Source: Maritimibacter alkaliphilus HTCC2654
Lineage (GTDB): Bacteria; Pseudomonadota; Alphaproteobacteria; Rhodobacterales; Rhodobacteraceae
Direction of reading: 5' to 3'
DNA length: 64,000 nucleotides
NCBI RefSeq assembly: GCF_000152805.1
Contig: NZ_CH902578.1
Location: forward strand, 3,459,906 to 3,523,905
In this document: piece by piece, positions 27,445 to 36,822 of the stretch
Layout: every line of letters starts with the position of its first letter
How positions within the stretch are numbered: position 1 is the stretch's first letter
Translations under genes and position numbers: made by a program
The notes under the pieces: model-generated
The model's database searches: none
The model's input: the letters and a program-made list of their open reading frames with translations, nothing else
Told to the model about the DNA's origin: nothing

Positions 27445-28731
27445 GTGGCCAACCGCACAGCCCCGTTTTCCCGTTTCGAATGGATGATCGCCTGGCGCTA
27501 CCTGCGTGCGCGCCGGGCCGAAGGGGGCGTGTCCACGATGACGTGGATATCGCTGATCGGCATCACGCTCGCCGTGGCCGCGCTTATCATCACCCTGGCC
27601 GTGCGCACCGGGTTCCGGGCCGAATTCGTCGACACGATCCTCGGCGCGAACGCCCATGTCACCGTCTATACGGCGGGCGAGGTCACGGCGCAGGGCAACC
27701 TCGACCGGACGCTCAAGGATTATGACGCATGGGCCGACCGGATTGCCGGGGTCGAAGGCGTCACCCGGGCCGCGCCTTTGGTCAAGGGTCAGGTCATGGC
27801 CAACAACCAGGACCGCAACATCGGGGTCCAGATCTTCGGCATCCGCGCCGATGACCTGAAGACCATCCCCGGGATCGTGAACAACGAGACCTCGACCGGG
27901 AATATCGACGATTTTCAGGACGGGGTCGCCATCGGACTTGGCGTCGCGCGGGAACTGGGTCTGGGGCTGGGCGACAAGATCCGGCTCATTTCCCCCAACG
28001 GGGTCAAGACGGCGTTCGGCACCAGCCCGCGCGTCAATGTCTACGACGTGAAGTATATCTTTTCCGCCGGCCGCTACGACATCGACGCCACCCGCGTCTA
28101 CCTGCCCTTCGAAGAGGCGCAGTCCTATTTCAACAAGGAAGGATCGGCGGACGAGATCGAGGTCATGGTCGAGGACCCGGAAGAGATCAACCGCTATGTC
28201 GGTGCGGTGCTGGCGGCGGCTGGCGACGGTTCGCTCGTCTGGACGTGGGAGGACAGTGCGGGATCTTTCCTGCGCGCGCTTGAGATCGAGGACAACGTGA
28301 TGTTCATCATCCTGTCCGTGCTCGTGCTGATCGCGTCGATGAACATCGTCTCGGGCCTCATCATGCTGGTCAAGAACAAGGGGCGCGACATCGGCATCCT
28401 GCGCACCATCGGGCTGACCGAAGGGTCGGTGCTGCGCGTCTTTTTCCTGTGCGGGTCGGTCACGGGCATAGCGGGAACCGTGTTCGGTGTCATCCTCGGC
28501 TGCCTGTTCGCGATCTATATCGACCCGATCTTCGCCTTCGTGAACTACCTGTCCGGCGGCGGGGTCTGGGACCCGTCAATCCGGGGCATCTATGCGCTGC
28601 CCGCCAAGCTGCAACTGGGCGACGTGCTGTCGGCCGTGGGCATGTCGCTGGGCCTGAGCTTCATCGTCACGATCTTTCCGGCCCGCCGTGCCGCCCGGAT
28701 GAACCCGGTGGAGGCGCTGCGCTATGAGTGA
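27445..28731 (+). CDS. lolC: lipoprotein-releasing ABC transporter permease (LolC/LolE family)
   Basis: A 428-residue inner-membrane permease that, with LolD, extracts outer-membrane lipoproteins from the inner membrane. It has an N-terminal membrane helix after [14 protein letters not shown], a large periplasmic domain, and three C-terminal helices ([20 protein letters not shown] onward). The GTG at 27445 has only a weak AGAAAG site. There is a single permease gene, so it may act as a homodimer (LolF-like), or a second copy lies elsewhere. It overlaps lolD by 8 bp. Confidence 0.9.
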   Translation: MANRTAPFSRFEWMIAWRYLRARRAEGGVSTMTWISLIGITLAVAALIITLAVRTGFRAEFVDTILGANAHVTVYTAGEVTAQGNLDRTLKDYDAWADRIAGVEGVTRAAPLVKGQVMANNQDRNIGVQIFGIRADDLKTIPGIVNNETSTGNIDDFQDGVAIGLGVARELGLGLGDKIRLISPNGVKTAFGTSPRVNVYDVKYIFSAGRYDIDATRVYLPFEEAQSYFNKEGSADEIEVMVEDPEEINRYVGAVLAAAGDGSLVWTWEDSAGSFLRALEIEDNVMFIILSVLVLIASMNIVSGLIMLVKNKGRDIGILRTIGLTEGSVLRVFFLCGSVTGIAGTVFGVILGCLFAIYIDPIFAFVNYLSGGGVWDPSIRGIYALPAKLQLGDVLSAVGMSLGLSFIVTIFPARRAARMNPVEALRYE

Positions 28732-29407
28732 TGTGCTGACGCTGGAAAGGATCGAAAAGGTCTACAACGCGGGCGAACCGGGCGAGGTCTCGGTGCTGAA
28801 AGGTGCGGATATCGCAATTGCACCCGGTGAGGTCGTGGCCCTCGTCGCGCCCTCGGGCGCCGGGAAATCCACGCTCCTGCACATCGCCGGTCTGCTCGAC
28901 ACGCCATCGGCGGGGCGCGTCGCCATCGGGGGCGAGGACGTGACCGATCTGGGCGACCGCCGCCGCACCGCGCTGCGCCGCTCGAAGATCGGGTTCATCT
29001 ACCAGTTCCATCACCTGCTGCCGGAATTCACGGCGGCCGAGAACATCATCCTGCCGCAGCTTGCGAACGGGGCCGCGCAGGGCACCGCAAAGGCGCGGGC
29101 GGCGATGCTGCTCGACCGTGTGGGCGTCGCGCACCGTGCAAGCCATCGCCCCGCCGAACTGTCGGGCGGCGAGCAACAGCGCGTGGCGTTCTGCCGGGCG
29201 CTGGCGAATGCGCCGGAGCTTCTGCTGGCCGACGAGCCGACCGGGAACCTCGACCCCGAAACCTCGGACCGGGTGTTCGGGGCGCTCATGGATCTCGTAC
29301 GTGAAACCGGGCTGTCGGCCCTGATCGCGACGCACAATCACGACCTCGCCGCGCGGATGGACCGGAACGTGCACCTTGATGGTGGGATGGTCACACTCAA
29401 GACGTGA
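28724..29407 (+). CDS. lolD: lipoprotein-releasing ABC transporter ATP-binding protein
   Basis: A 227-residue ATPase with Walker [10 protein letters not shown] (about 42-50), signature LSGGEQQR and Walker [13 protein letters not shown]. It powers the LolC-type permease encoded just upstream, with an 8-bp overlap that couples them. Full length. Confidence 0.94.
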   Translation: MSDVLTLERIEKVYNAGEPGEVSVLKGADIAIAPGEVVALVAPSGAGKSTLLHIAGLLDTPSAGRVAIGGEDVTDLGDRRRTALRRSKIGFIYQFHHLLPEFTAAENIILPQLANGAAQGTAKARAAMLLDRVGVAHRASHRPAELSGGEQQRVAFCRALANAPELLLADEPTGNLDPETSDRVFGALMDLVRETGLSALIATHNHDLAARMDRNVHLDGGMVTLKT

Positions 29408-29478
29408 TACGACACATACCTCTTGCCGAATCGAGGTGACCCCCCAATCATTGAGTCGTATTTAGGGGGATACACCAT

Positions 29479-29952
29479 ATGTTGCGTAAACGACTTTCCA
29501 TGCTCGCGCCGATCCTGGCCGCGACGATATTTTCCACGACCACGGCGCCTGCCAGCGCGGAAGAGGTCTTTTCATCATCCAACCGAGCGAAACAGCGGAT
29601 CGTGGTGCGCGTCGACGTCTCGGAGCAGCGGATGACCGTGATCCAGGGCGGTCAAAGGCTTTACGACTGGGATGTGTCGACGGCGCGTGTGGGGAAATAC
29701 ACACCGCGCGGCACGTTCCAGCCGCAGTTCTTCTCGCCCAATCACCGCTCGTCGAAATACGGCGGCGCGCCGATGCCGTGGTCGGTGTTCTACGACGGCG
29801 ACTATGCGATCCACGGCACCGATGCGATCAGCCGGCTCGGCGCACCGGCCTCGGCCGGGTGCGTGCGACTGCACCCGGACAATGCCAAGCTCCTCTACGC
29901 GATGATCTTCGAGGCCGGGAAGGCAGAGACCTTCATCGTCGTTCAGGACTAG
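29479..29952 (+). CDS. periplasmic L,D-transpeptidase (YkuD domain)
   Basis: 157 residues with a signal peptide (RKRLSMLAPILAATIFST, cleavage near ASA-EEV). The YkuD catalytic motif is IHGT (His112) and SAGCVRLH (Ser126, Cys128, Arg130). Such enzymes cross-link peptidoglycan at 3-3 linkages or attach proteins to it. A short promoter region of about 70 bp separates it from lolD. It ends before a block of GC-rich hairpins. Confidence 0.88.
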   Translation: MLRKRLSMLAPILAATIFSTTTAPASAEEVFSSSNRAKQRIVVRVDVSEQRMTVIQGGQRLYDWDVSTARVGKYTPRGTFQPQFFSPNHRSSKYGGAPMPWSVFYDGDYAIHGTDAISRLGAPASAGCVRLHPDNAKLLYAMIFEAGKAETFIVVQD

Positions 29953-29970
29953 GTCCGGTTCGAAAACTGT

Positions 29971-30070
29971 GCGGGCTTGCGCCCGCGCAGGTCTTGCGCC
30001 GCCCCGCCTTCGGCGGGTCGTCGCGATGGGGGGAGGCCAGCCTCCCCCGTCTCGCCCCTCGGGGCGAGAC
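29971..30070. repeat. four consecutive extragenic hairpins
   Basis: GCGGGC/GCCCGC (29971-29986), CCCGCC-TTC-GGCGGG (30003-30017), GGGGGAGGC-CA-GCCTCCCCC (30029-30048) and GTCTCGCCCC-TC-GGGGCGAGAC (30049-30070). They fill the gap between convergent genes and are followed by CCTCCGAGGTATTTGAAGAC, a tail I recognise from Rhodobacteraceae intergenic palindromes. They probably end transcription from both sides. Confidence 0.75.
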
Positions 30071-30107
30071 TCCCCCTCCGAGGTATTTGAAGACCGAAGA
30101 AGCCGGA

Positions 30108-30551
30108 TCAGGCTTTCTGGGTGAGCCAGACTCCGACCGCCATGAGGGCGATGCCTGCGGCACGGGTCAGGCTAATCGGCGAAATGCGCGCGCCAAAGAG
30201 GCCGAACTGGTCGATCAGGGCCGCCGAGACGAGTTGCCCCAGCAGAACGAAGAACACCGCGTTGCCGACGCCGAAGCGGGGCGCGACGAAGGTGATCGAG
30301 AGCACGTAGAAGGCCACGAAGAACCCGCCGGTGAGCAGCACTTTCGGCGCATCCCCGAGCCGCGCGATGGCCGAGGGGCCGGTGAGGAGCGCGGCGATCA
30401 GGCCGATGGTGAAGGCGAGGCCGAAGGTCACGATGCCAGTTGCGAAGGGATTGCCGATCTTCTGACCCAGCTGCGAATTGATCGCGGCGAAGACGGGGAT
30501 GCCGATCCCGGCGATCAGCATGGTCAGGGCGTAGCCGGTCGTGCCGTTCAT
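30108..30551 (-). CDS. small DMT-superfamily transporter (YdcZ/DUF606)
   Basis: 147 residues with about five hydrophobic helices, beginning YALTMLIAGIGIPVFAAINSQLG and containing FGVGNAVFFVLLGQLVSA, typical of the half-size DUF606 transporters. Substrate unknown. It overlaps the thioesterase gene by 4 bp at the end of the phytochrome operon. Confidence 0.8.
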   Translation of the reverse strand: MNGTTGYALTMLIAGIGIPVFAAINSQLGQKIGNPFATGIVTFGLAFTIGLIAALLTGPSAIARLGDAPKVLLTGGFFVAFYVLSITFVAPRFGVGNAVFFVLLGQLVSAALIDQFGLFGARISPISLTRAAGIALMAVGVWLTQKA

Positions 30552-30952
30552 GGGACCATGTAGGTTGCGGTGGCCGTGGCCACGGGTTTGTCGGAGGGTT
30601 CCGCGATCATCGTCGCATCGGCGAAAAGCACGGCCTTTCCGGCCCGCACCACGCGGGCGTGGCAGGCGATCCGCTCGCCCGCGCCGGGCCGGAGGAACAC
30701 GGTGTCGAGGTTGGTGGTCGCCACAGGTTTGAATTCGCCGTAGTGGCCGATGGCGGCGAAGACCATCGCTGTGTCGGCCAGCGTCGCAAGTGCCTGACCT
30801 GAAACGATCCCGCCGACGCGGGCGATTTCGTCCGTTACGGGGATGGACAGGGTCGCGCCTTCCGGCCCGATCGCGTCGATGCGCATGTCGAGCGCACGGA
30901 CCCAGGGGGCGAACATGTCTGCGAGGATTTTTTCGGCGGTTTCAGGCGTCAT
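30548..30952 (-). CDS. PaaI-like hotdog thioesterase
   Basis: 134 residues from the ATG at 30952 (MTPETAEKILADMF); an in-frame TTG at 30988 would add 12 residues and neither start has a strong ribosome site. It has a hotdog fold: IARVGGIVSGQALATLADTAM forms the central helix region and ATTNLDTVFLRPG the following strand. Likely hydrolyses an acyl-CoA; substrate unknown. It follows the PAS protein gene closely and overlaps the transporter gene. Confidence 0.78.
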   Translation of the reverse strand: MTPETAEKILADMFAPWVRALDMRIDAIGPEGATLSIPVTDEIARVGGIVSGQALATLADTAMVFAAIGHYGEFKPVATTNLDTVFLRPGAGERIACHARVVRAGKAVLFADATMIAEPSDKPVATATATYMVP

Positions 30953-30991
30953 GGCGGCCACAATGTCCGCAACGCCCGCGTCGATCAAGCC

Positions 30992-31591
30992 TCAACCTGC
31001 GGGGGTTTCGCTGTCGCGGTCCATGAGGCCGCGCAGATCGTCGATCGCCGCGCTCGCCCGGTCCGCAGCGCCCCCGAGGTCTTCGGCGATCTGGGCGGTC
31101 ATGTCCTGATCCAGCCCGCGTTTCATGAGCCGGGCGGAGGAGGCCGAGACGTTGGCGAGATTGGCGAAGGCGTGTAGCGCGCTGGGCAGGGCCATCACGA
31201 TGTCACGGTCGCGTGCGCCCGCGTCAAAGGTGAGGGCGAGAACGGTCTTGACGCCGCTGCCCTCGGCCATCAGGGGCAGGGTGCGCACGGCGCGCGGTTC
31301 GTCCTCTCCGGCCAACTGCCCGGTGAAGGTCGCGACGGCCCCGTCGAGCGCCTGTTCCAGCGCGGCGCGCGCCTCGGGCGCCGTGTTCTGCGCCCACAGG
31401 GCCGACCAGGATGCGCCGCAGATGTCTTCGGCCTGCTTTCCGATCAGGGCGGCGCCCCGGCGGTTCACGGCGACCACTTCGCCCGCCTCGTCGACGAGTT
31501 TGGCGCAGATGCCGGCCGCGTCTGCAAGAAGGTCAATCAGCGCGTGAAGCACCGATGCGTCGATCGCATTGGATTTGAAGACGAGATCCAA
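30992..31591 (-). CDS. PAS-domain protein downstream of the bacteriophytochrome
   Basis: 199 residues from a TTG at 31591, chosen because AAGGAGG lies 5 bp upstream; the open frame begins 18 bp earlier but would place that site inside the coding region. A PAS-like domain (about 10-110: LVDEAGEVVAVNRRGAALIG) is followed by a helical tail LPSALHAFANLANVSASSARL that looks like a histidine-kinase dimerization helix, without an ATPase domain. It may be a phosphotransfer or partner protein for the phytochrome 75 bp upstream. Function inferred from position only. Confidence 0.6.
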   Translation of the reverse strand: MDLVFKSNAIDASVLHALIDLLADAAGICAKLVDEAGEVVAVNRRGAALIGKQAEDICGASWSALWAQNTAPEARAALEQALDGAVATFTGQLAGEDEPRAVRTLPLMAEGSGVKTVLALTFDAGARDRDIVMALPSALHAFANLANVSASSARLMKRGLDQDMTAQIAEDLGGAADRASAAIDDLRGLMDRDSETPAG

Positions 31592-31666
31592 CTTGTCCTC
31601 CTTGGGCAATAAGTCGGAGCCTCAGTATCGTTTGAGGTGACTAATGACAAGCTTGACGCGAAGATA

Positions 31667-34240
31667 TCAGCGCGACATCGCCTTGGCAAAAGCACTGCGC
31701 AGGCTTTCGTTCGAGAAGGGTTTCTGAACGACGGGGCAGGGTGGATAGCTTTCGATCAGTTCCGGGGTCTCGCCATAGCCCGTGGACAGCACGAAGGGCA
31801 CGCCGAGTTCCGCCAGCCGTTTGGCCACGGGCACGGATTGCTCGTCACCGAGGTTCACGTCGAGCAGCGCGAAGTCGAGCTTGTGACTTTCGACGATATC
31901 GAGCGCCTCTTTCACCGAGGCGGCGATCTTGACGGTCTTCGCCCCGAATTCTTCGAGGATGCCCTGCGCGTCCATCGCGATGATGAGCGTGTCTTCGACG
32001 ATGAGCCCGACCCCCTGAAGCGTGAGTTTCTGCGCGGCCTTCGACGAGGGCGGCGGCGCGGCGGGCGCGTGGTCTTCTTCCTGCACCCCGGCGATGTGGC
32101 CCTTGGGAATGTGGAAATGCGCTTCGACGCCGGAAATCTTGTAGTCGATCCGCGCTTCGCCCTTAAGCTCGTGCGGAATGGACAGCTCGATGATGGTGGA
32201 GCCGAAGCCCCGGCGGCTCGGCGCCTTGACCGGGGGGCCGCCCGCCTCGCGCCAGTCGATCGAGATTCCGCCCTTGGCATCCTCGGTGATCTGGATCGTG
32301 ACCGTGCCGGACTGATCGCAGAGCGCGCCGTATTTCATCGAATTCGTCGCCATCTCGTGAACCACCAGCGCGACGTTCGTGAAGGCGGTGGGCGACAACA
32401 GCGCATCGGGGCCGTTCACGATCACGCGTTGCGACTTGGCCTCGGCATAGGCCTCGAATTCGCAGCGGATCAGTTCCTTGAGCGGCGCCGGCTCCCACCG
32501 GTCGCGGGTGAGCTGGTCGTGGGCGCGGGCGAGGGATTGGATGCGGCCGTCGAGGCGGCTGGTGAAATCCGCGACGCTGCCGGTGTCGGACTTGGTCTGA
32601 GACACCAGCCCCTGCATCAGGTTGAGGATGTTGCGCACGCGGTGATTGAGTTCGGAAATCAGAAGTTGCTGCTGCTCCTGAGCGCGCTTGCGTTCCTCGG
32701 CGGTGGCGTCCGTCACCTTGAGGAAAATCTCGAGCAGCACGACGCGAAGCTGGTCGGCGGCATGTTCGGCGTGATCGGTCCAGGCTTCGGACTTGCCCTC
32801 GACATCCTGTTGCCACGTCTCGAAGCTCTTGCGCGGGGTCAGGCGGGTGCCGTTGGGGCCGACCTCGACCGCCTTGGTCGGGTCTCCGGCCCAGTTCACC
32901 TTTTCCGTCACCGGTCGGCGGCACAGGACAAGGTAGTCGCGCGGAAAGCGCGACACGGGAATGGCAAGGATGCCCGCGGCCCGGTCGACGAAGGAGGCGG
33001 CAACGGGCAGGATACGCGACAGGTCTTCGGTGGAGAAGATGCCGGGGGTCGGCGCATCGTCCAGCAACTTGGCGATATGCTCGAATTCCTCGGCGGTGGG
33101 GGTCGTCCCCGTCGCACTGAATTCGCCGTCGTGATAGAGCACCATGCCGTCGTGCGGGATCACGCGCTGGATGTCGGGAGAGAGCGAGAACAGGCTTTCG
33201 TCAAGCGCCAGACCATCGGCCATATGCGCCATGATCCGGGTCTGAAGCCGCGCGGTATCGTCCTGCGCGCGCGACCGGATGCGGGCCTGATATTGACCCA
33301 GTTCGAACGAAAAGAGGTGCGCGAACAGTTCGACCGCCGTGCGCCGTTCATAGTCGATGTAACGCGGCGAATTGTGGTGGCAGGCGAACAGCCCCCAAAG
33401 CTCGCCGTCCTTCATGATCGACACCGACATCGAGGCTTCGATGCCCATGTTGTGCAGGTATTCGATATGGATGGGCGATACCGCACGGGTCACGGCGAGG
33501 GACAGGTCGATCGGCTTGCCTTCGGCATCCACACCGGGACGGATGACCGATCCGGGGTCTTCGACATCCGCGATCAGGCGCAGGAGCGCGCGTTTGTATA
33601 GCGCACGGGCCTGCACGGGGATATCCGAGGCCGGGAAATTTAGACCCAGATAGCGTGTTTCGCCATCGGACCGGCACTCGCCGATCACGCGGCCCGAATG
33701 GTCCGGCTGGAATTCGTAGACCATGACGCTGTCGAACCCGGCGATCTCGGCAAGGCCACGGGCGGCGTCGCCGGCCAGTTGCGCGAGATCCTTGGTCGTG
33801 TCGATGTTCTGAATGAGGGGATAGACCTCGCTCATCACGTCGCTGCCGCGTTCGGCGGCCTTGGGTTCGAATTCGAGGATCAGGTATTGGTCGCTCTGGT
33901 GCAGAGACAGGTCGAACAGTCGTCCGTTGTTCTTGAGTTCGACGCCGAAAAGGCGGACCGCGGTCTGGGTGATGTCGCCCCGCGTCATGGCGGTGCGGAG
34001 GCGGGCGATGGCGCTGGCGTCGACGATCTCGTCGATGTTCTGGCCGATCACCTCGCCGTCGTGGTGGTCGAGGATCGTCCCAAGGTTTTCCGAGGCGTGC
34101 TGGATGACCCAGTCGGGCGACAGTGCCACGAGCGCGCCGTAGGACTGGACGCGACCGAGCAGGTGGATCGGCTCACGGTCGCAGTTGGTCAGGTCGACGG
34201 GCGTGCCGGGATCGATGTGGCGGATGGTGGGTTCGTTCAC
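31667..34240 (-). CDS. bphP: bacteriophytochrome hybrid histidine kinase (PAS-GAF-PHY-HWE kinase-receiver)
   Basis: 857-residue red/far-red photoreceptor. Cys20 in LTNCDREPIH is in the position that binds biliverdin. The PAS domain is at about 20-125, GAF at 145-320 with FPASDIP at 202-208, and PHY at 330-510. The kinase has LNHRVRN (His533), an N-box VHEMATNSMKYGAL and DWREAGGPP, placing it in the HWE family. A receiver at 743-857 has phospho-acceptor Asp794 and Lys840. The start is a GTG that overlaps the heme oxygenase stop (GTGA), so chromophore enzyme and apoprotein are translationally coupled. Confidence 0.93.
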   Translation of the reverse strand: MNEPTIRHIDPGTPVDLTNCDREPIHLLGRVQSYGALVALSPDWVIQHASENLGTILDHHDGEVIGQNIDEIVDASAIARLRTAMTRGDITQTAVRLFGVELKNNGRLFDLSLHQSDQYLILEFEPKAAERGSDVMSEVYPLIQNIDTTKDLAQLAGDAARGLAEIAGFDSVMVYEFQPDHSGRVIGECRSDGETRYLGLNFPASDIPVQARALYKRALLRLIADVEDPGSVIRPGVDAEGKPIDLSLAVTRAVSPIHIEYLHNMGIEASMSVSIMKDGELWGLFACHHNSPRYIDYERRTAVELFAHLFSFELGQYQARIRSRAQDDTARLQTRIMAHMADGLALDESLFSLSPDIQRVIPHDGMVLYHDGEFSATGTTPTAEEFEHIAKLLDDAPTPGIFSTEDLSRILPVAASFVDRAAGILAIPVSRFPRDYLVLCRRPVTEKVNWAGDPTKAVEVGPNGTRLTPRKSFETWQQDVEGKSEAWTDHAEHAADQLRVVLLEIFLKVTDATAEERKRAQEQQQLLISELNHRVRNILNLMQGLVSQTKSDTGSVADFTSRLDGRIQSLARAHDQLTRDRWEPAPLKELIRCEFEAYAEAKSQRVIVNGPDALLSPTAFTNVALVVHEMATNSMKYGALCDQSGTVTIQITEDAKGGISIDWREAGGPPVKAPSRRGFGSTIIELSIPHELKGEARIDYKISGVEAHFHIPKGHIAGVQEEDHAPAAPPPSSKAAQKLTLQGVGLIVEDTLIIAMDAQGILEEFGAKTVKIAASVKEALDIVESHKLDFALLDVNLGDEQSVPVAKRLAELGVPFVLSTGYGETPELIESYPPCPVVQKPFSNESLRSAFAKAMSR

Positions 34241-34815
34241 GTTGCCGCCTTTGCAAAGGTAAGCCTGCCCGCTTGCGCATAAAGCGCATAGCCTGCCCGG
34301 GTGTCGTCGATCAAGCGCCTTGCGGCGTCGCTGTCGGGGTCCATATCGCCCAGCTTGGCGCAGACCGCCGCCCATTGGCTCCGCCGGTCGGTCGGCTGAA
34401 AGAACCGGGGGAGGGGGGCGATGCCGGCCCGCGTCGCGCGCACACGCATCGCATCCACGCCCATCTGCGAGCCGAGCACGAGATAGGCACCAGCCAGACC
34501 CGACAGCGGGCGCGTTGCCTGCACCACGGGGGCGCGCTGGCTCAGATCCGCACAGTCTTTGGCGAGGCGGTCGATCAGGTCGGGCAGGATCACGGCGATC
34601 TCGGGCGCGCCGGACCCCGCGGTGGCGTCGCGGATGGCCGACAGGGCGGCATGCTGGGCCGCAAGGAACGGCGCCATGTAGGCCTGTGGAGCGTCCATGA
34701 ACGGGGCGAAGAACCGCTCGGAAGCGTCATGGTCCTCGCGCGTCATCTCGCGCAGGGTCACCCGGAACGAGCGACGGGACGGTGCCTCGGCCGCTACCTT
34801 AGTAAGACTGTTCAT
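34237..34815 (-). CDS. bphO: biliverdin-producing heme oxygenase
   Basis: 192 residues. LREMTREDHDASERFF carries the proximal heme-ligand histidine near residue 28, and LAGAYLVLGSQMG is the distal-helix glycine region. It cleaves heme to biliverdin, the chromophore of the phytochrome directly downstream, with which it overlaps by 4 bp. The ATG at 34815 heads the operon; its promoter should lie in the AT-rich 80 bp up to the exoD-like stop. Confidence 0.9.
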   Translation of the reverse strand: MNSLTKVAAEAPSRRSFRVTLREMTREDHDASERFFAPFMDAPQAYMAPFLAAQHAALSAIRDATAGSGAPEIAVILPDLIDRLAKDCADLSQRAPVVQATRPLSGLAGAYLVLGSQMGVDAMRVRATRAGIAPLPRFFQPTDRRSQWAAVCAKLGDMDPDSDAARRLIDDTRAGYALYAQAGRLTFAKAAT

Positions 34816-34897
34816 ATCGGGTAGATGTATCCCAAATCCACGACTTCCCCAAGACCAAGCCGCAAGAAATGTTATTGTTCCATCCCAAAATCAAAAA

Positions 34898-35506
34898 TTA
34901 AGCGAGCAGGTATTGGCCGAGTGCGAAAGCGCCCACGATCGTCGACAGTCCGAGCAACACCAAAAGCCCGTCCCGCGTCACCATCGCGACCGCCATGACG
35001 GCCACCGCGAAGCCGAGAAGGGACGATGTGAAGGGCACAAGCTCCAGCATCGGCATCATCGCCCCGGCCAGCAGGCAGATGATCTGCGGCACGATCAGCA
35101 GGGGTGGCTCGACCAACATGCAGACCCTCTGCCGGGTCACCCGGTCGAGAAACAGCGCGGGCGGGCACAGCCAGTCGAGCGCCTTGCGGATGCGATCCCG
35201 TGGCGCGTGACGCCGCATGATCCAGTCGGGCAGCCAGACGTGATCGCGCCGGGCGATCATCTGGAACGCGATCAGCGCGATCGAAATGCCGCAGATCGAG
35301 GACAGGCCGGGGATACCGCTCGCCGGACTCGCCACGATCATGGCGGGCAGCATCAGAAGCGGTGCGAAGGACGCGCGCCCCATCGCCTCGACCACATCGC
35401 GCACCGACACCTCGTCCCCGTCCAGCGAAAAGCGCGCCCGGTTGAGGATTCCGGCGACGCTTTCGGGCCGGGTGGTGGGGGTCATGTTCGTGTCTGCGGT
35501 CGTCAT
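34898..35506 (-). CDS. ExoD family exopolysaccharide synthesis protein
   Basis: 202 residues from the ATG at 35506 (MTTADTNMTPTT) with AAGGCAGG upstream. It shows the ExoD pattern: a helical start (SVAGILNRARFS), then APLLMLPAMIVASPASGIPG, and several C-terminal membrane helices. ExoD proteins affect exopolysaccharide production and alkaline tolerance in rhizobia; the mechanism is unclear. Confidence 0.85.
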   Translation of the reverse strand: MTTADTNMTPTTRPESVAGILNRARFSLDGDEVSVRDVVEAMGRASFAPLLMLPAMIVASPASGIPGLSSICGISIALIAFQMIARRDHVWLPDWIMRRHAPRDRIRKALDWLCPPALFLDRVTRQRVCMLVEPPLLIVPQIICLLAGAMMPMLELVPFTSSLLGFAVAVMAVAMVTRDGLLVLLGLSTIVGAFALGQYLLA

Positions 35507-35611
35507 AGATGCCTGCCTTGTCCGGGGAGTTAACGCCGCCCGCCCGGAACGGTTCCCCCTTGCGGAACCCGCACGACGGCGCGGCGTTGGGACATCGAAA
35601 GGAGACATTCG

Positions 35612-36133
35612 ATGTCAGAACTCAAGAAAGCCAAGACCGATCCGACCGACGTTTTCTGGGGCACCGCCGAGGACACGCGCTTTGGAATGCTGGGTCTCAA
35701 GGGCAAGGATCAGCACCTTCAGCCCATGACGCATTTCGTGGATCGCGACACCAATTCGCTGTGGTTCATGACCAGCCGCGACACCGACCTCGCAAAGGCC
35801 GCGGGCGAAGGCTGGCAGACCAAGATGAGCGGTGACGGCACCGAAGCGTGGTTCATCCTCGTGTCCAAGGGGCAGGACGTGCAGATCTGCTGCAAGGGGC
35901 GGCTGCACTATTCCGACGAGATGGAGAAGCACAAGGAACTGTGGAACCCGGTCGCGGGCGCATGGTTCGACGGGCCCGAAGATCCGAAGCTCGCCGTCTA
36001 TCGGCTGGAACTGGAAGAGGCCGCGATCTGGGCTTCGACCGATTCCAGCTTCGTCTTCGCTTGGGAAATCGCCAAGGCGCACGCCAAGGACGAAGACCCG
36101 GACGTGGGCACGCATACCGTCATCAACTTCTGA
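35612..36133 (+). CDS. pyridoxamine 5'-phosphate oxidase-like (general stress) protein
   Basis: 173-residue flavin-binding split-barrel protein: DTRFGMLGLKG, then LWFMTSRDTDLAK and ICCKGRLHYSD, as in general stress protein 26-like FMN-binding members. It has no full set of PNPOx catalytic residues, so vitamin B6 oxidase activity is not implied. The ATG at 35612 follows AAAGGAGACATTCG. An intrinsic terminator follows. Confidence 0.82.
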   Translation: MSELKKAKTDPTDVFWGTAEDTRFGMLGLKGKDQHLQPMTHFVDRDTNSLWFMTSRDTDLAKAAGEGWQTKMSGDGTEAWFILVSKGQDVQICCKGRLHYSDEMEKHKELWNPVAGAWFDGPEDPKLAVYRLELEEAAIWASTDSSFVFAWEIAKAHAKDEDPDVGTHTVINF

Positions 36134-36154
36134 AGACGCGCCCGCGCGCGCAGG

Positions 36155-36187
36155 GCCGATCCGTTACTGAAACGGGTCGGCTTTTTT
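36155..36187 (+). terminator. intrinsic terminator between convergent genes
   Basis: GCCGATCCGTT-ACTGA-AACGGGTCGGC, an 11-bp stem with one wobble pair and six Ts. It serves the stress-protein gene; its left arm contains the stop codon of the gene on the other strand. Confidence 0.85.
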
Positions 36188-36733
36188 CGAGTTTCCGCCG
36201 CCCTCGAAAGGGTCGGACCGCGATCCGACCGCGTCGAGGTAGCTTTCGGTGCAGGACATGACCTCGTTCATCGCCATGTTCGTGCCGCGCAGGGAAAAGT
36301 CGCCCAGCTCGGTGCCGCGATAGGTCCAGACCATGTGGTTCGACCGCTGGAACTCCCGCACGAAATTCCCGGCGCTGTCCGAGGTGGCGGGGAACAGGTT
36401 GTAAAGCCCACGTCGCCCGTCGACATCGGTGCCATACATGGTGATGTCCCAGGGCGGGCGGCGGTCGAAGCGGACGACGAGCTGATAGGCCTCGTCCACC
36501 GCGATGGAATCCCAGTGATGGTTCAGGATCGCGACGCGCAGGCCAAGGTCGCTGGTCGATGTGTCCAGACCGAAGAAAACGAAACTGTCGTTGTCGTATT
36601 CCGCGATGGCCGCGCAGGCGCCGTAAGCCTCGTAGAAGTTGACGTCCCACCAGCCGATCGTTTTCCACGTGATGACGTCTTGGGCGGCGGCCGGCGTGGC
36701 GACGACGGCAAAGGCGAGGGCAATGGCGCGCAT
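36164..36733 (-). CDS. secreted hypothetical protein
   Basis: 189 residues from the ATG at 36733, which has GGAG 6 bp upstream; the open frame to 36793 lacks such a site. Signal peptide MRAIALAFAVVATPAAAQD with a clear AxA site. The mature part is beta-rich (WDVNFYEAYGACAAIAEYD, VVRFDRRPPWDITMYG) and ends in a low-complexity SDPFEGGGNSKK tail. It resembles small alphaproteobacterial periplasmic proteins of unknown function. Confidence 0.65.
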   Translation of the reverse strand: MRAIALAFAVVATPAAAQDVITWKTIGWWDVNFYEAYGACAAIAEYDNDSFVFFGLDTSTSDLGLRVAILNHHWDSIAVDEAYQLVVRFDRRPPWDITMYGTDVDGRRGLYNLFPATSDSAGNFVREFQRSNHMVWTYRGTELGDFSLRGTNMAMNEVMSCTESYLDAVGSRSDPFEGGGNSKKADPFQ

Positions 36734-36822
36734 CTGTAGCTCCCGATGGACAAGCGTTTCCATCAGGTTAGCAAGAGTTCGCCGAATCGCCAAACCCGCT
36801 GAACGCGGGTCTGACTGGTGCG

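Noticed and set aside
31637-33601. 654-codon rightward frame opposite the bacteriophytochrome
   Set aside because: Shadow of a certain gene; composition typical of antisense frames.
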